Shown here piece by piece: positions 27,001 to 36,762 of a DNA stretch of 64,000 nucleotides. Source of the DNA: Paenibacillus sp. JCM 10914 (lineage in GTDB: Bacteria > Bacillota > Bacilli > Paenibacillales > Paenibacillaceae); the NCBI RefSeq assembly GCF_001315105.1, contig NZ_BAZR01000023.1, positions 29,195 to 93,194 of the forward strand. Direction: 5' to 3'. The position numbers and the translations under genes were made by a program. Position 1 is the stretch's first letter. Every line of letters begins with the position of its first letter. Under the pieces are notes generated by a model. That model was given only the letters and a program-made list of their open reading frames with translations. It was not told the DNA's origin and did no database searches.

Positions 27001-27755
27001 TTCAGGTGACGAACGTATCGAAAGTATATGGCGGCAAAAAAGTCGTTGATAACGTATCGGTTACGATTCCGAAAGGGCAAATCACTTCGTTTATCGGGCC
27101 GAACGGTGCAGGGAAAAGTACCTTGCTGTCCATGATCAGCCGTTTAACGGGTAAGGACAGCGGTCAAATTACGGTAGACGGTAAAGAGGTCAGCCAATGG
27201 AAGAGCGGCGATCTGGCCAAGAAGGTGTCGATCCTGAAGCAGTCTAACCATATCAGTCTTAGGCTGACGGTACGCGAGCTAGTATCATTTGGACGCTTTC
27301 CCTATTCACAAGGCAGGTTAAATGCAGAGGACGAGAAGTTCGTCGATGAGGCAATTTCATACATGGAGCTTGAGGATATGCAGCATAAATTCCTTCATCA
27401 GCTTAGTGGCGGTCAAACGCAGCGTGCCTATATCGCAATGGTTATTGCCCAGAATACGGAATATATTCTGCTTGACGAACCGCTTAATAATCTGGATATG
27501 AAACATTCGGTACAGATTATGAAGATCCTTCGCAAGCTGGTAGCAGATATGAACAAAACGATTGTGATCGTTATTCATGATATAAACTTTGCCTCCTTCT
27601 ACTCGGATTACATCGTTGCGTTGAAAGATGGCGCCATTGAGAGCGAAGGCAAGACGGAGCAAATCATCCAGAGCAATGTGCTGCGAGATATTTATGATAT
27701 GAACATTGAGATTGAAGAGATAAATGATAACCGGGTGTGTGTCTATTACGCTTAA
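26997..27755 (+). CDS. yclP: iron-siderophore ABC transporter ATP-binding protein YclP
   Basis: The 252-residue ATPase has Walker A GPNGAGKST near residue 34, the Q-loop LKQSN, the signature LSGGQTQRAYIA, Walker B ILLDEPLNNLD and the switch histidine in IVIHDINF. It belongs to the FepC/FhuC-type group. It starts inside the stop of yclO (ATGA overlap). A long stem-loop follows before yclQ. Confidence 0.94.
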   Translation: MIQVTNVSKVYGGKKVVDNVSVTIPKGQITSFIGPNGAGKSTLLSMISRLTGKDSGQITVDGKEVSQWKSGDLAKKVSILKQSNHISLRLTVRELVSFGRFPYSQGRLNAEDEKFVDEAISYMELEDMQHKFLHQLSGGQTQRAYIAMVIAQNTEYILLDEPLNNLDMKHSVQIMKILRKLVADMNKTIVIVIHDINFASFYSDYIVALKDGAIESEGKTEQIIQSNVLRDIYDMNIEIEEINDNRVCVYYA

Positions 27756-27777
27756 CACATACAGAACGTTTGAAAGG

Positions 27778-27817
27778 TGAGATAAGGATATCTTATCTGG
27801 TATAAGACCTTATCTCA
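27778..27817 (+). promoter_or_regulatory. stem-loop between yclP and yclQ
   Basis: TGAGATAAGG pairs perfectly with CCTTATCTCA, with a nested GATATC palindrome in the loop. No T-run follows. It may protect the upstream message or separate expression of the binding protein; this is inference. Confidence 0.5.
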
Positions 27818-27947
27818 GCAAACGGCTCAGGCTGCCTCGATGAAGGACGGCGCGGCTTTATCTGTCTCCAACAACTTACTAATTCAACCATAAATTCAAA
27901 TATATGATTGAAGGTTTAAACTAAATATACAAGATGGGGTGTAGGTA

Positions 27948-28925
27948 ATGAAGAAGTGGTTAACGTTATTCATGGTGGCAATGTTCACCATCGTATTGGC
28001 AGCATGTGGTCAGGACGATAATTCGGCAGGTGCCGATGGAGATACAACAGGAGCTGGGGACACTCCACCGGCAGCAACAGAAGAGCTTACGATCAAGCAT
28101 CAGCTTGGTGAAACCGTAGTGCCTAAGAATCCTGCTAGTGTGGTTGTTTTTGATTTTGGTATTCTTGATTCTGTTGATAAGCTGGGCATTGAAGTCACAG
28201 GAGTTCCGCAAGCGAATATCCCTGCGTACCTGTCCAAGTTTGAAGATGCGAAGTATGAGAACGTAGGCAGCTTGAAGGAGCCTGATTTCGAGAAGATCAA
28301 CAGCATTAAACCAGATCTGATCATCATTTCCGGTAGACAGCAAGATGCCTATGATGAATTGACCAAGATTGCTCCGACGATCTTCTTGGGTGTCGACACT
28401 AACAGGTACATGGAATCTTTCGAAGAGAACATGCACACCTTGGGTCAAATCTTCGATAAAGATGCTGAAGTTGAGCAAGAGCTCACGGCCATCGAAGAGA
28501 ACATTAAGACATTGAATGAAAAAGCAACTGCTACCGATAAGAAAGCCTTGATTATTCTTGCGAATGAAGGTAAGATCAGCGCATACGGCCCTGGATCCCG
28601 TTTCGGTATTCTGCATGACGTATTCGGTTTCGATCCCGTAGACCCTAACATTGAAGTAAGCACGCACGGTAAAGACATCTCCAATGAGTACATCGTAGAG
28701 ATGAACCCTGACTATCTGTTCGTAGTGGACCGCGGAGCAGCCGTAGCGTCTGGCAATGGTGAGTCCGGCGCGAAAGCTGTGGTTGAGAACGAGCTTGTAA
28801 AGACAACGAATGCGTTTAAAGACGGCAACATTGTCTACTTGAATCCTGACTTCTGGTATCTGTCCGGCGGTGGCTTGACTTCCGTATCCGAGATGATTAA
28901 AGAAGTGGACGGAGCCATTAAATAA
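27948..28925 (+). CDS. yclQ: siderophore-binding lipoprotein YclQ
   Basis: This 325-residue periplasmic-binding-type lipoprotein has MKKWLTLF, a hydrophobic core and the lipobox LAAC with cysteine near residue 20, followed by a Gly/Thr/Ala-rich linker. The binding domain shows VVVFDFGILDSVDKLG, IKPDLIIISGRQQ and DYLFVVDRGAA, as in FeuA/YclQ-type class III receptors. It completes the importer. A terminator follows at 28961. AUG is preceded by GGGGTG. Confidence 0.92.
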   Translation: MKKWLTLFMVAMFTIVLAACGQDDNSAGADGDTTGAGDTPPAATEELTIKHQLGETVVPKNPASVVVFDFGILDSVDKLGIEVTGVPQANIPAYLSKFEDAKYENVGSLKEPDFEKINSIKPDLIIISGRQQDAYDELTKIAPTIFLGVDTNRYMESFEENMHTLGQIFDKDAEVEQELTAIEENIKTLNEKATATDKKALIILANEGKISAYGPGSRFGILHDVFGFDPVDPNIEVSTHGKDISNEYIVEMNPDYLFVVDRGAAVASGNGESGAKAVVENELVKTTNAFKDGNIVYLNPDFWYLSGGGLTSVSEMIKEVDGAIK

Positions 28926-28960
28926 TCGGATTATTACGATTGAAGAATATTAGTTTAGAG

Positions 28961-28997
28961 ACGCCGGAGCTTTTACCAGAAGCTTCGGCGTTTTGTT
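28961..28997 (+). terminator. terminator of the yclNOPQ operon
   Basis: ACGCCGGAGCTT and AAGCTTCGGCGT pair around a short loop, with TTTTG after the stem. Confidence 0.88.
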
Positions 28998-29062
28998 TCT
29001 GCGCATGAGGGTAAGTGAATAACGAATAATAAGATCATAAGTCAGCATAGGAGGGCTTGTAT

Positions 29063-30487
29063 ATGTTTCGAAGTGAGAACTATATTGGTGGACAATGGAT
29101 CAAGACTAAAGATCAGATTGATGTATATAATCCAGCCGATGGCAAAGTGATCGGTACGGTGCCCAAAGCGGGGAAGAAGGAAGCGAAGCAAGCTGTCGAT
29201 GCGGCAGCTGAGGCTTTTGCAGAGTGGTCGACAAAGACGGCAGTGGAACGGAGCGAGCTGCTTCGCAGCTGGCATCAATTGATTCAGTCGAACACGGATG
29301 AGCTGGCGCGGATCATGACCATTGAGCAAGGCAAGCCGCTCAAGGAAGCGACGGGTGAAATCAAATACGGCAATGACTTTATCGCTTGGTACGCCGAGGA
29401 AGGCAAACGAATCTACGGGGAGACGATACCAGGCTCTTCGCCTTCGCAGCGTATCATGGTTACGAAGCAGCCGGTTGGCGTTGTAGCAGCCATCACGCCA
29501 TGGAACTTTCCTTCGTCAATGATTACGCGTAAGATTGCTCCTGCTCTGGCTGCCGGCTGTACGGTTGTCATTAAGCCCTCAGGAGAAACGCCGTTTTCTG
29601 CGATTAAGCTTGTTGAACTTGCAGAGAAAGCAGGTATTCCTGCAGGTGTGATTAATATCGTTACCGGGTCATCAAGCGATATTGCCGACGTCTGGCAGGA
29701 GGATAGCCGCGTGCGTAAGCTGTCTTTTACCGGTTCAACTGAGGTCGGCAAGCAGTTAATGGCAGGTGCCGCAGCCACGATGAAGAAGATCTCACTGGAA
29801 CTTGGTGGACATGCACCGTTTATCGTGACGAAGCATGCGGATTTGGACGATGCGGCTGCAGGTTTGATATCCTCCAAGTTCCGCAATGGCGGCCAGACAT
29901 GTGTCTGTGCTAACCGTATCTATGTGCATGAATCGGTGGCCGACGAATTCGCGGAGAAGTTTACCAAGCTTGCGAAGGAGCTGAAGGTCGGTAACGGACT
30001 TGAGGAAGGCACGGACATCGGACCACTGATTAATCAAGAGGCCGTTGATAAGGTGGTTAGGCATATTAAGGATGCTACGGATAAAGGCGGCGTGCTTCTC
30101 GCAGGGGGGCGGGCGTTGCCTGATCTTGGTGGTCATTATGTAGAGCCTACGGTGATCATGCATGCCACCGACGAGATGGAATGCATGCAAGAAGAGACGT
30201 TTGGTCCACTCGCGCCAATTACGACGTTCAAGACGTTGGATGAAGCGATCGAACGAGCGAACAACAGTCCGTACGGTTTGGCTGCTTATGTGTATACTGA
30301 GCTGTTGGGAGAAGCGGTTAAGCTGTCCGAAGTGCTCGATTACGGCATCATTGGCATTAATGATCCCGTACCGTCCACGGCACAAGCACCGTTTGGAGGT
30401 TTCAAAGAGAGTGGATTAGGCCGAGAGGGCGGTCACTATGGTATCGATGAGTTCCTTGAGGTTAAATATATCTCGCTTAGCTTATAA
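29063..30487 (+). CDS. gabD: NAD(P)-dependent succinate-semialdehyde dehydrogenase-like aldehyde dehydrogenase
   Basis: The 474-residue enzyme has the aldehyde dehydrogenase core: TPWNFPSSMITRK, LSFTGSTEVGKQL in the NAD-binding fold, catalytic Glu in LELGGHAPF near residue 253, and the catalytic Cys in NGGQTCVCANR. The doubled cysteine (CVC) and overall pattern fit the GabD group. The ATG at 29063 follows AGGAGGG; a TTG two codons earlier is also in frame. It stands alone; no GABA transaminase is adjacent, so another aldehyde substrate is possible. Confidence 0.87.
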   Translation: MFRSENYIGGQWIKTKDQIDVYNPADGKVIGTVPKAGKKEAKQAVDAAAEAFAEWSTKTAVERSELLRSWHQLIQSNTDELARIMTIEQGKPLKEATGEIKYGNDFIAWYAEEGKRIYGETIPGSSPSQRIMVTKQPVGVVAAITPWNFPSSMITRKIAPALAAGCTVVIKPSGETPFSAIKLVELAEKAGIPAGVINIVTGSSSDIADVWQEDSRVRKLSFTGSTEVGKQLMAGAAATMKKISLELGGHAPFIVTKHADLDDAAAGLISSKFRNGGQTCVCANRIYVHESVADEFAEKFTKLAKELKVGNGLEEGTDIGPLINQEAVDKVVRHIKDATDKGGVLLAGGRALPDLGGHYVEPTVIMHATDEMECMQEETFGPLAPITTFKTLDEAIERANNSPYGLAAYVYTELLGEAVKLSEVLDYGIIGINDPVPSTAQAPFGGFKESGLGREGGHYGIDEFLEVKYISLSL

Positions 30488-30500
30488 ATTAGCAACGCAA

Positions 30501-30545
30501 CAGGGGCATACTGCGGTTCTTTACGAACCGTGCAGTATGCCCCTG
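30501..30545. terminator. hairpin between convergent genes
   Basis: CAGGGGCATACTGC pairs perfectly with GCAGTATGCCCCTG, and an inner GGTTC/GAACC stem extends it. T-runs are poor, but the long stem lies exactly between convergent genes. Confidence 0.7.
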
Positions 30546-30557
30546 ACTCATTCTATC

Positions 30558-31517
30558 TTACCTCAACTTAACGGGCTGGCCCGTTTCAGCGGACGTATTT
30601 GCGGCGAGCGTTGCTTCGAGCGTCTTATAGCCGTCTTCATACGTGGCGAGAATCAGATCGCGATTGCCTGTACGGATCGCATCGATGAGTGCATTGGTCA
30701 GATTGCGATAGAAGTTGCTCTTGCTGCGGTAGACGATCTCTTTGTCCTTATCGACGATGGAGACCGTCGTTCCATCCAGAATCACTCTGAAATCACGCCC
30801 CATAATCTCGATGCCTGACCGATGATCGAACTGGATGAATCCCGTCTGCATATGGCCTACCGCGCCTGAATCAAGCACGAATTGAATCGCCCCCACGTCT
30901 GGAATATCCAGATCCGGAATATCGTTCATCAACAGTAGGCTCATATTGGCATATAATTGCGTGATATCGCCGCACAAATATCGAACCAGGTCGAGCGTAT
31001 GCGTGGATTGCTCGACCAATTGTCCGCCGGAGAGTTCTTTTTTACGCCACCAGGGTGTCGGAACCGGGGTCGTAACGTAGTGAGCACGAACCATGCCGAT
31101 CTTCTTGTCTTTGAGATACTCTTTGGCGATGGCGACCGTATCCAAGTAGCGCAAGCAGTAACCGGATGCTGCAATAATTCCGCTGTCCGCGATAACTTTA
31201 GCCTTATGACGGACGGAATCTGCATCAAGTCCAAGCGGTTTCTCCACCATCAGATGAATGCCTTTGGCAGCAGCCTGCTCCTCGATGTCTCCATGGCAGA
31301 ATGGAGGTATGCAGACGTATAGAACGTCGAGCGTGGATTCCTCTAACATTTTGCTGCTGTCGGTATAATAGTCCGCACCATACAGTTCGGCTTGCTGTTT
31401 GGCAAGCTCGGCATTAACATCGCAGATCGCGCTTAATTGTACAAACTCATTCTCGTAAAGGTTCTTGATATGGACGGCGCCCATGCCTCCAGCGCCGATC
31501 ACGCCTGCTCTTATCAT
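30558..31517 (-). CDS. Gfo/Idh/MocA family oxidoreductase (third gene of the cluster)
   Basis: This protein of about 319 residues begins MIRAGVIGAGGMGAVHI, the NAD(P)-binding Rossmann motif, and has the family EKPLGLD motif (Lys of EKP near residue 90) and SGGQLVEQSTHTLDLVRYL with the catalytic-site histidine. Three such genes lie in a row on the minus strand and are divergent from a ROK regulator, which suggests a sugar or inositol-derivative pathway. AGGAG precedes two possible starts; an in-frame start four codons upstream is nearly on top of it. Confidence 0.88.
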   Translation of the reverse strand: MIRAGVIGAGGMGAVHIKNLYENEFVQLSAICDVNAELAKQQAELYGADYYTDSSKMLEESTLDVLYVCIPPFCHGDIEEQAAAKGIHLMVEKPLGLDADSVRHKAKVIADSGIIAASGYCLRYLDTVAIAKEYLKDKKIGMVRAHYVTTPVPTPWWRKKELSGGQLVEQSTHTLDLVRYLCGDITQLYANMSLLLMNDIPDLDIPDVGAIQFVLDSGAVGHMQTGFIQFDHRSGIEIMGRDFRVILDGTTVSIVDKDKEIVYRSKSNFYRNLTNALIDAIRTGNRDLILATYEDGYKTLEATLAANTSAETGQPVKLR

Positions 31518-31652
31518 CGGTTGCATCACTCCTGAGTATTTAAGATGAAATCATTATGATGTCGGAAAGCTATGTATACATCCGTGATTATAGCCCCGGG
31601 TACCTATTTATTCAAGCAATATCCCGGCAATCTATTCGCTTGGATGGACGAC

Positions 31653-32636
31653 TTAAAGATCGCGAATGGCTATCGGCTTATGGGCTTCGGATGACCGATA
31701 AGCGGCAATGGCAACGGCTAGTGCATGAAGTCCGTCCTCCCCAGTAACCGATGCTTCCGTCGCGCCTGTGCGTATGGAAGCAACGAAATCACGAATCAGA
31801 CGGGCATCCATGCTGTCCCCCCAAGCGTGGTGGCGATAACCAACCTCGTCGTTATACACATGCAGCTTCTGACTCGTCGCATTCACCGATAGCGTACCGG
31901 CTGTTCCAATAATCTCAAGCGTGACGTCTCCCCATGTCGGGAATTCCTTGTTGCGAGACCAACTGCAATCCAGCGTGGCAAAAATCCCGTTGTCAAACTC
32001 CATGGTCAGCATGCCGCAATCATCAATGAGTTGGTCCGATATCATATGATCAACCTCGGCATAGACCTCCTGGATTTCGGCTCCAGTAATCCAGCGCATA
32101 ATATCCGCCACATGAACAGTGTGATCGATGACCGCTCCACCGCCAGAGAGGGATGGCTCAATGAACCATCCTCCCGGAATGCGGCCGCGATTCGTTCCCT
32201 TCATCGCCAGAACTTTGCCAAGCTTTCCTTCTGCTATTAGTTGTTTCGCACGAATTACGGAGGCGTTGTAACGTACCGGGAAAGCGGTTTGCAGCAGTAC
32301 GCCCTGCTTCCGGCACGCATCAATCATCTCCTGGGCATTCTGAATATGGGTGGATAAAGGCTTTTCGCACAAGACGTGTACACCGGCCGCAGCGGCCGCG
32401 AGAACATGTTCCTTGTGCAGTGCATTTTCCGACGTCACGATGATGCCGTCCAGCTCTGTGGCGAGCAGGTCATGGTAGTCAGCATAATAAGTCGTTCCAA
32501 ACCAATCAGCATACTTGCGCCCGCGCTCTTCCATCGGATCTGATATACCGACCAGTTCTATTCCTTCGATGGCCAGCAACGCTTTCGTATAGCTGACAGC
32601 ATGCATATGCGCAAAACTGATAACTCCGAATTTCAT
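31653..32636 (-). CDS. Gfo/Idh/MocA family oxidoreductase (second gene of the cluster)
   Basis: The 327-residue protein has MKFGVISFAHMHAVSY at the nucleotide-binding end, lacking a classical GxGxxG (FAHMHA replaces it), then LVGISDP, the CEKPLS motif, and GGWFIEPSLSGGGAVIDHTVH with the active-site His. The C-terminal beta-sheet domain is present. Because of the changed Rossmann loop its cofactor use deserves caution. AGGAGAG precedes the ATG. The gap of 28 bases to the upstream gene of the cluster indicates one operon. Confidence 0.88.
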   Translation of the reverse strand: MKFGVISFAHMHAVSYTKALLAIEGIELVGISDPMEERGRKYADWFGTTYYADYHDLLATELDGIIVTSENALHKEHVLAAAAAGVHVLCEKPLSTHIQNAQEMIDACRKQGVLLQTAFPVRYNASVIRAKQLIAEGKLGKVLAMKGTNRGRIPGGWFIEPSLSGGGAVIDHTVHVADIMRWITGAEIQEVYAEVDHMISDQLIDDCGMLTMEFDNGIFATLDCSWSRNKEFPTWGDVTLEIIGTAGTLSVNATSQKLHVYNDEVGYRHHAWGDSMDARLIRDFVASIRTGATEASVTGEDGLHALAVAIAAYRSSEAHKPIAIRDL

Positions 32637-32664
32637 GCTTATTCTCTCCTTACATGCTAGTTGG

Positions 32665-33671
32665 TTAGTGGGGGATCTCTTTCGCTAATTCGACAGGATG
32701 GCCCGTGGTCATGGATGAAAGTGCTGCTAACGCGATTCGCATGGCTTCATAAGCGTCCTTCGTGGTTACCATGGGCTGAGTTTCTTCTCGAATACAAGTT
32801 ATGAAATGATCCAACTCCCGGTAGTACGGGCTGAATTCAAGTGGGCTTTCCGGTACCGCAACCCCGGGGATTGCGGCAGCACTGCTGCGGCTTTTGAAGA
32901 TAACAGGGCTGTCCTTGGCACTGTCATAATCGATGACGCCGCTCGTGCCGGCTATCTCGAAATTCATGGAGAAGCTTCATGTGCCCAAGTCCCCTCTACA
33001 TGGGCGATGACGCCACTGCGGAATCGCAGCGTAACCAGAGCATAATCCAGATGCCCCTGATGATGTCCGTGAAGCCCTTTGGCGTAGACTCGCTCCACCT
33101 CGCCGAAGCACCAGCGCAGATAATCGAAATCATGGATCATCGCGTCGAGTGTGATGCCGCCGCTGGCAGCAAAATCACTGTACCAATCGTTCCATCCGGC
33201 CGGGTATCCTCCACCGCGGCCCGCCCGGACCACCGTCGGCTTGCCGATGATGCCGCGCTCCAGCAGTTGCTTGGCTCTTACATATTCGGGAAAAAATCGC
33301 AGTACATGACCAACGAACAGACGCACGTCCTTGTCGCGGCAGTAATCGATCATGAAGAGTGCATCTTCTTCCGTTCGGGCGAGCGGTTTCTCGCATATCA
33401 CATGCGAACCTGTATCGGCTGCTTTGATGACATAGGGTTTATGCAATGGAGTTGGCAGACAGATGTCAATCACATCTATCTTCGACCCGAGACGTTCCAC
33501 TGCAGCTTCGAATGAGTAGAAGGACCGGGTTCCGTGCCGGTCGGCAAGTTTATTCGCCTTTGCTTGTTGGACGTCTACAATACCGGCAAGCTTGACGTCT
33601 TTCATAGAGGAATAAGCGGCAGCGTGGGTTCGCCCCATCGTTCCTGCCCCCACGAGTAATACGTGCAACAT
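32665..33671 (-). pseudogene. Gfo/Idh/MocA family oxidoreductase (first gene of the cluster), frameshifted
   Basis: The first frame has MLHVLLVGAGTMGRTHAAAY, VDVQQAKANKLA, the ICEKPLARTEED motif and DAMIHDFDYLRWCFG with the catalytic histidine. The last part, MNFEIAGTSGVIDYDSA, lies in another frame. A base missing near 32968-32975 rejoins them as GTWAHEASSMNFEIAG and gives about 335 residues. AGGAGTG precedes the ATG at 33671. It is the promoter-proximal gene of the three-oxidoreductase set. Confidence 0.85.
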
Positions 33672-33758
33672 GTACAATGACACTCCTTTTGTTAACAATC
33701 TGCATACGGTGAGTCGGTAGTACGTTTAATTTGAGTCGTTAGTTATTCCATCCATCGA

Positions 33759-33869
33759 AATAAGTGTGTAAAAACGAACAATGATTTGAGGGCGAAATAG
33801 GAAGTTCTGTTGCGAAAGATTATATATCCGTCTTATTTTTTTTGCAAGATCGCGATTACACAACTTATT
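33759..33869. promoter_or_regulatory. inverted 13-14 bp repeats in the ROK/oxidoreductase intergenic region
   Basis: AATAAGTGTGTAA (33759-33771) and TTACACAACTTATT (33856-33869) are inverted copies differing by one base. A partial third copy, AATAAGTTTAAT, lies near 33897. They flank the divergent promoter region (33672-33973) and could be operators for the ROK protein. Nothing else was seen in this 302-base gap. Confidence 0.45.
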
Positions 33870-33973
33870 ACAGAACATGTTAATTTAATTATTGGAATAA
33901 GTTTAATCGAAGTACTGTAATATAGTATAGTGGATCTAGTTGAAGAAGTGGGTTCGAGGAGGTATGTTAGCTG

Positions 33974-35188
33974 TTGAACAAAATGAAAAAAGGTGATCAT
34001 AAATTAATTCAGGCCCTAAATCGGTCCAAGATATTGAATGAAATTCGCACGAATGGTCCGATCTCCAGAATAGATCTCGCAAAGAAAAATAACATAAGTC
34101 CTTCTACCGTAGCGGCTGCGGTCCAAGAACTGATTAAAGAAGGATACGTCTCCGAAGTGGGGACCGGTTCCTCCAGTGGCGGCAGAAAGCCGATCTTGCT
34201 TAAGTTTAACCCCGACAATCACTATCTGATTTCAGTAGTTATTACAAATTCATATATGAATGTTGCGAGGATGAACCTGGAGGCTGGCATTCTGGCGAAG
34301 AAAAGTTATCCGATCAGTGGACTCCAGGGAGATGCGGTGACAGATTACTTGCTTGTTGTGTTGGACGAATGGATCGGACAATTGCAAGACATGGCGTGGT
34401 GTGTAGGGATATCCATCACAGTCCCTGGCATTGTGGGTAATGTACAGGGGGTAGTGCACTACAATACCAAGCTGCGGATGTCCAACGTTCCGTTGAAGCA
34501 GATCGTATCAGAGCGCTATGGCATGAAGACCTGGCTGGAGAATGATATGAATTCGATCGTACTGGCTGAACGGCGCTTCGGAGCGTATGCTTATCCCAAT
34601 CTGCTCTATATATCCATTGGGGATGGCCTTGGTTCTGGCATATTGATTCATGATCACATACTCCGCGGCAAGCACGGGGGCGCTGGCGAATTTGGCCATA
34701 CGAGCGTGAACCGCAGCGGAATTCGCTGTGAGTGTGGCAATGTGGGCTGCTTGGATGGCTATATTAGCTGGATCGCGGTGTATTCACGCATCATCACCGC
34801 GATTACCTCGGGTCGCCCAACGATCATTCATGAGCTAAGTGAAGGTGATATCAGTAAGATTGTACCTTCCGTCTATAAGGAAGCACTCGCGCTCGGTGAC
34901 AAGCTGGCCCGGGACTTAAACGAGGAAATCGCTGAGCATCTAGGAGCTGGTATCGTCAACATGATTAACATGTTCAATCCGGAGGCACTCATACTAGGAG
35001 GGGAAATGGCGCTTGGTAACCCAGAACTTCTGGCTAAGGTAGGTCAATATATTGATCGGCATGCGATGCCCATTTTGAGGGACGGCATGGCTTTTGGGTT
35101 GGCTTCACTCGGTGAAGAGGACAAGTTAATTGGAGCTGCTTCGGTATTGTTGCATGACTTGTTCGGATTCTCGCTGATCGAAGCTTGA
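33974..35188 (+). CDS. ROK family transcriptional regulator
   Basis: The 404-residue protein has an N-terminal winged-helix domain (ILNEIRTNGPISRIDLAKK, STVAAAVQELIKEGYVSE), then the ROK sugar-kinase-like fold with GDGLGSGIL and the zinc signature GHTSVN, CECGNVGCLDG. This is the NagC/XylR layout. It starts at a TTG behind GAGGAGGT; an ATG three codons later is also possible. It is divergent from three oxidoreductase genes and likely controls them in response to a sugar. Confidence 0.9.
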   Translation: MNKMKKGDHKLIQALNRSKILNEIRTNGPISRIDLAKKNNISPSTVAAAVQELIKEGYVSEVGTGSSSGGRKPILLKFNPDNHYLISVVITNSYMNVARMNLEAGILAKKSYPISGLQGDAVTDYLLVVLDEWIGQLQDMAWCVGISITVPGIVGNVQGVVHYNTKLRMSNVPLKQIVSERYGMKTWLENDMNSIVLAERRFGAYAYPNLLYISIGDGLGSGILIHDHILRGKHGGAGEFGHTSVNRSGIRCECGNVGCLDGYISWIAVYSRIITAITSGRPTIIHELSEGDISKIVPSVYKEALALGDKLARDLNEEIAEHLGAGIVNMINMFNPEALILGGEMALGNPELLAKVGQYIDRHAMPILRDGMAFGLASLGEEDKLIGAASVLLHDLFGFSLIEA

Positions 35189-35190
35189 GT

Positions 35191-35219
35191 TTGACAACGT
35201 TTCCATCAGATCGTAATCT
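35191..35219 (+). promoter_or_regulatory. glpK promoter with overlapping cre site
   Basis: TTGACA and TAATCT are 17 bases apart. TGACAACGTTTCCA (35192-35205) overlaps the -35 box and matches the cre consensus except for one position, so CcpA repression of glpK is likely, as in Bacillus. Confidence 0.78.
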
Positions 35220-35259
35220 TTGGGTAGCGCACAACTGCATTGCGGAAGGGGAAGTGTCG

Positions 35260-36750
35260 GTGGAAAAGTATATTTTATCATTGGATCAAGGGACGACGAG
35301 TTCCAGGGCGATTTTGTTTAATCAGGACGGAACTATTGTTCATTCCGCTCAGAAGGAATTCCCGCAATACTTTCCTCAGCCTGGCTGGGTAGAGCAGAAT
35401 GCCAATGAGATTTGGGCATCCATACTGGCGGTTATTGCCACTTGCTTGTCTGAAGCCGGAATCAAGGCCGATCAGATCGCGGGGATTGGAATCACGAACC
35501 AGCGCGAAACAGCCGTCGTGTGGGACCGAAACAGTGGAGAACCCATCTATCATGCGATTGTGTGGCAGTCGCGCCAGACAGCCACAATTTGCGAGGATTT
35601 AATTGCAGCAGGTCACAATGAGAAGATCAGGGCGAAGACCGGGCTGTTGATTGACCCCTATTTCTCGGGCACCAAAATCAAGTGGATTCTCGACCATGTG
35701 GATGGTGCGCGCGAACGCGCCGTTAACGGCGACCTCATCTTCGGAACGATTGATACCTGGCTTATTTGGAAGCTGTCGGGGGGGAGAGCTCACGTCACGG
35801 ACTATTCCAACGCCTCGCGAACGTTGCTCTATAATATTCACGAACTGGTGTGGGATGATGAGTTGCTTGAACTGCTCGATATTCCGAAAAGCATGCTTCC
35901 TGAGGTGCGGCCTTCCTCCGAGGTTTACGCCCAGACGATACCGTATCATTTTTTCGGGCACGAGGTGCCGCTCGCGGGTGCCGCGGGGGATCAGCAGGCT
36001 GCTCTATTCGGGCAGACGTGCTTCGCTGAGGGTATGGTCAAGACCACGTACGGTACCGGCAGCTTCATGTTGATGAATACGGGCGATAAGCCGGTATCTT
36101 CCGAGCATGGTCTGATTACGACCATTGCCTGGGGATACGATGGGAAAGTACAATATGCGCTGGAAGGCAGCGTATTCGTATCGGGGTCGGCCATTCAATG
36201 GTTACGCGACGGACTTCGAATGTTCCGAGAAGCGAAAGATAGTGAAGCTTACGCCTCCCGAGTGGATTCCACCGAGGGCGTCTATGTCGTGCCTGCTTTT
36301 GTCGGACTCGGCAGTCCCTATTGGAACAGTGATGTTCGCGGTGCGGTCTTCGGGTTGACGCGAGGAACGACCAAGGAGCATTTCGTCAGGGCTACCTTAG
36401 AGTCTCTTGCTTATCAGACGCGTGATGTGCTCGCTGTGATGGAAGAGGATTCAGGTTATAAGATCAACATTCTGCGAGTGGATGGCGGTGCCGTGGCTAA
36501 CTCCTTCCTGATGGAGTTCCAGAGCGATATTCTGAATGTGGCGGTCGAACAGCCTGAGATTATCGAGACGACCGCACTCGGCGCAGCTTATTTGGCTGGC
36601 CTTGCCGTGGGTTTCTGGAAAGATCAGGAAGAGATTTGCAGCAAGTGGAGCAATGGGAGAAGCTACACCCCAAGCATGTCGGAGACGGATCGAGAGCGGC
36701 TGTATGAGGGGTGGAAAAAAGCAGTAAATGCAGCAATGGCTTTTCATTAG
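35260..36750 (+). CDS. glpK: glycerol kinase
   Basis: The protein of 496 residues has ILSLDQGTTSSRAI at the ATP-binding start, the substrate-contact text WVEQNANEIW, GITNQRETAVVWD, and GAAGDQQAALFGQ with TYGTGSFMLMNTG. Length and motifs are those of bacterial GlpK. I start it at the GTG at 35260, with GGAAGGGGAAG upstream and 41 bases after the promoter; upstream in-frame starts would precede the promoter. It phosphorylates glycerol and feeds GlpD, the next gene. A PTS phosphorylation histidine loop typical of Firmicutes is possible near RVWSK-like text but was not confirmed. Confidence 0.95.
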   Translation: MEKYILSLDQGTTSSRAILFNQDGTIVHSAQKEFPQYFPQPGWVEQNANEIWASILAVIATCLSEAGIKADQIAGIGITNQRETAVVWDRNSGEPIYHAIVWQSRQTATICEDLIAAGHNEKIRAKTGLLIDPYFSGTKIKWILDHVDGARERAVNGDLIFGTIDTWLIWKLSGGRAHVTDYSNASRTLLYNIHELVWDDELLELLDIPKSMLPEVRPSSEVYAQTIPYHFFGHEVPLAGAAGDQQAALFGQTCFAEGMVKTTYGTGSFMLMNTGDKPVSSEHGLITTIAWGYDGKVQYALEGSVFVSGSAIQWLRDGLRMFREAKDSEAYASRVDSTEGVYVVPAFVGLGSPYWNSDVRGAVFGLTRGTTKEHFVRATLESLAYQTRDVLAVMEEDSGYKINILRVDGGAVANSFLMEFQSDILNVAVEQPEIIETTALGAAYLAGLAVGFWKDQEEICSKWSNGRSYTPSMSETDRERLYEGWKKAVNAAMAFH

Positions 36751-36762
36751 CAATTTATATGT

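Noticed and set aside
27966..28667. 233-codon open frame on the minus strand
   Set aside because: It lies opposite yclQ and has no start signal.
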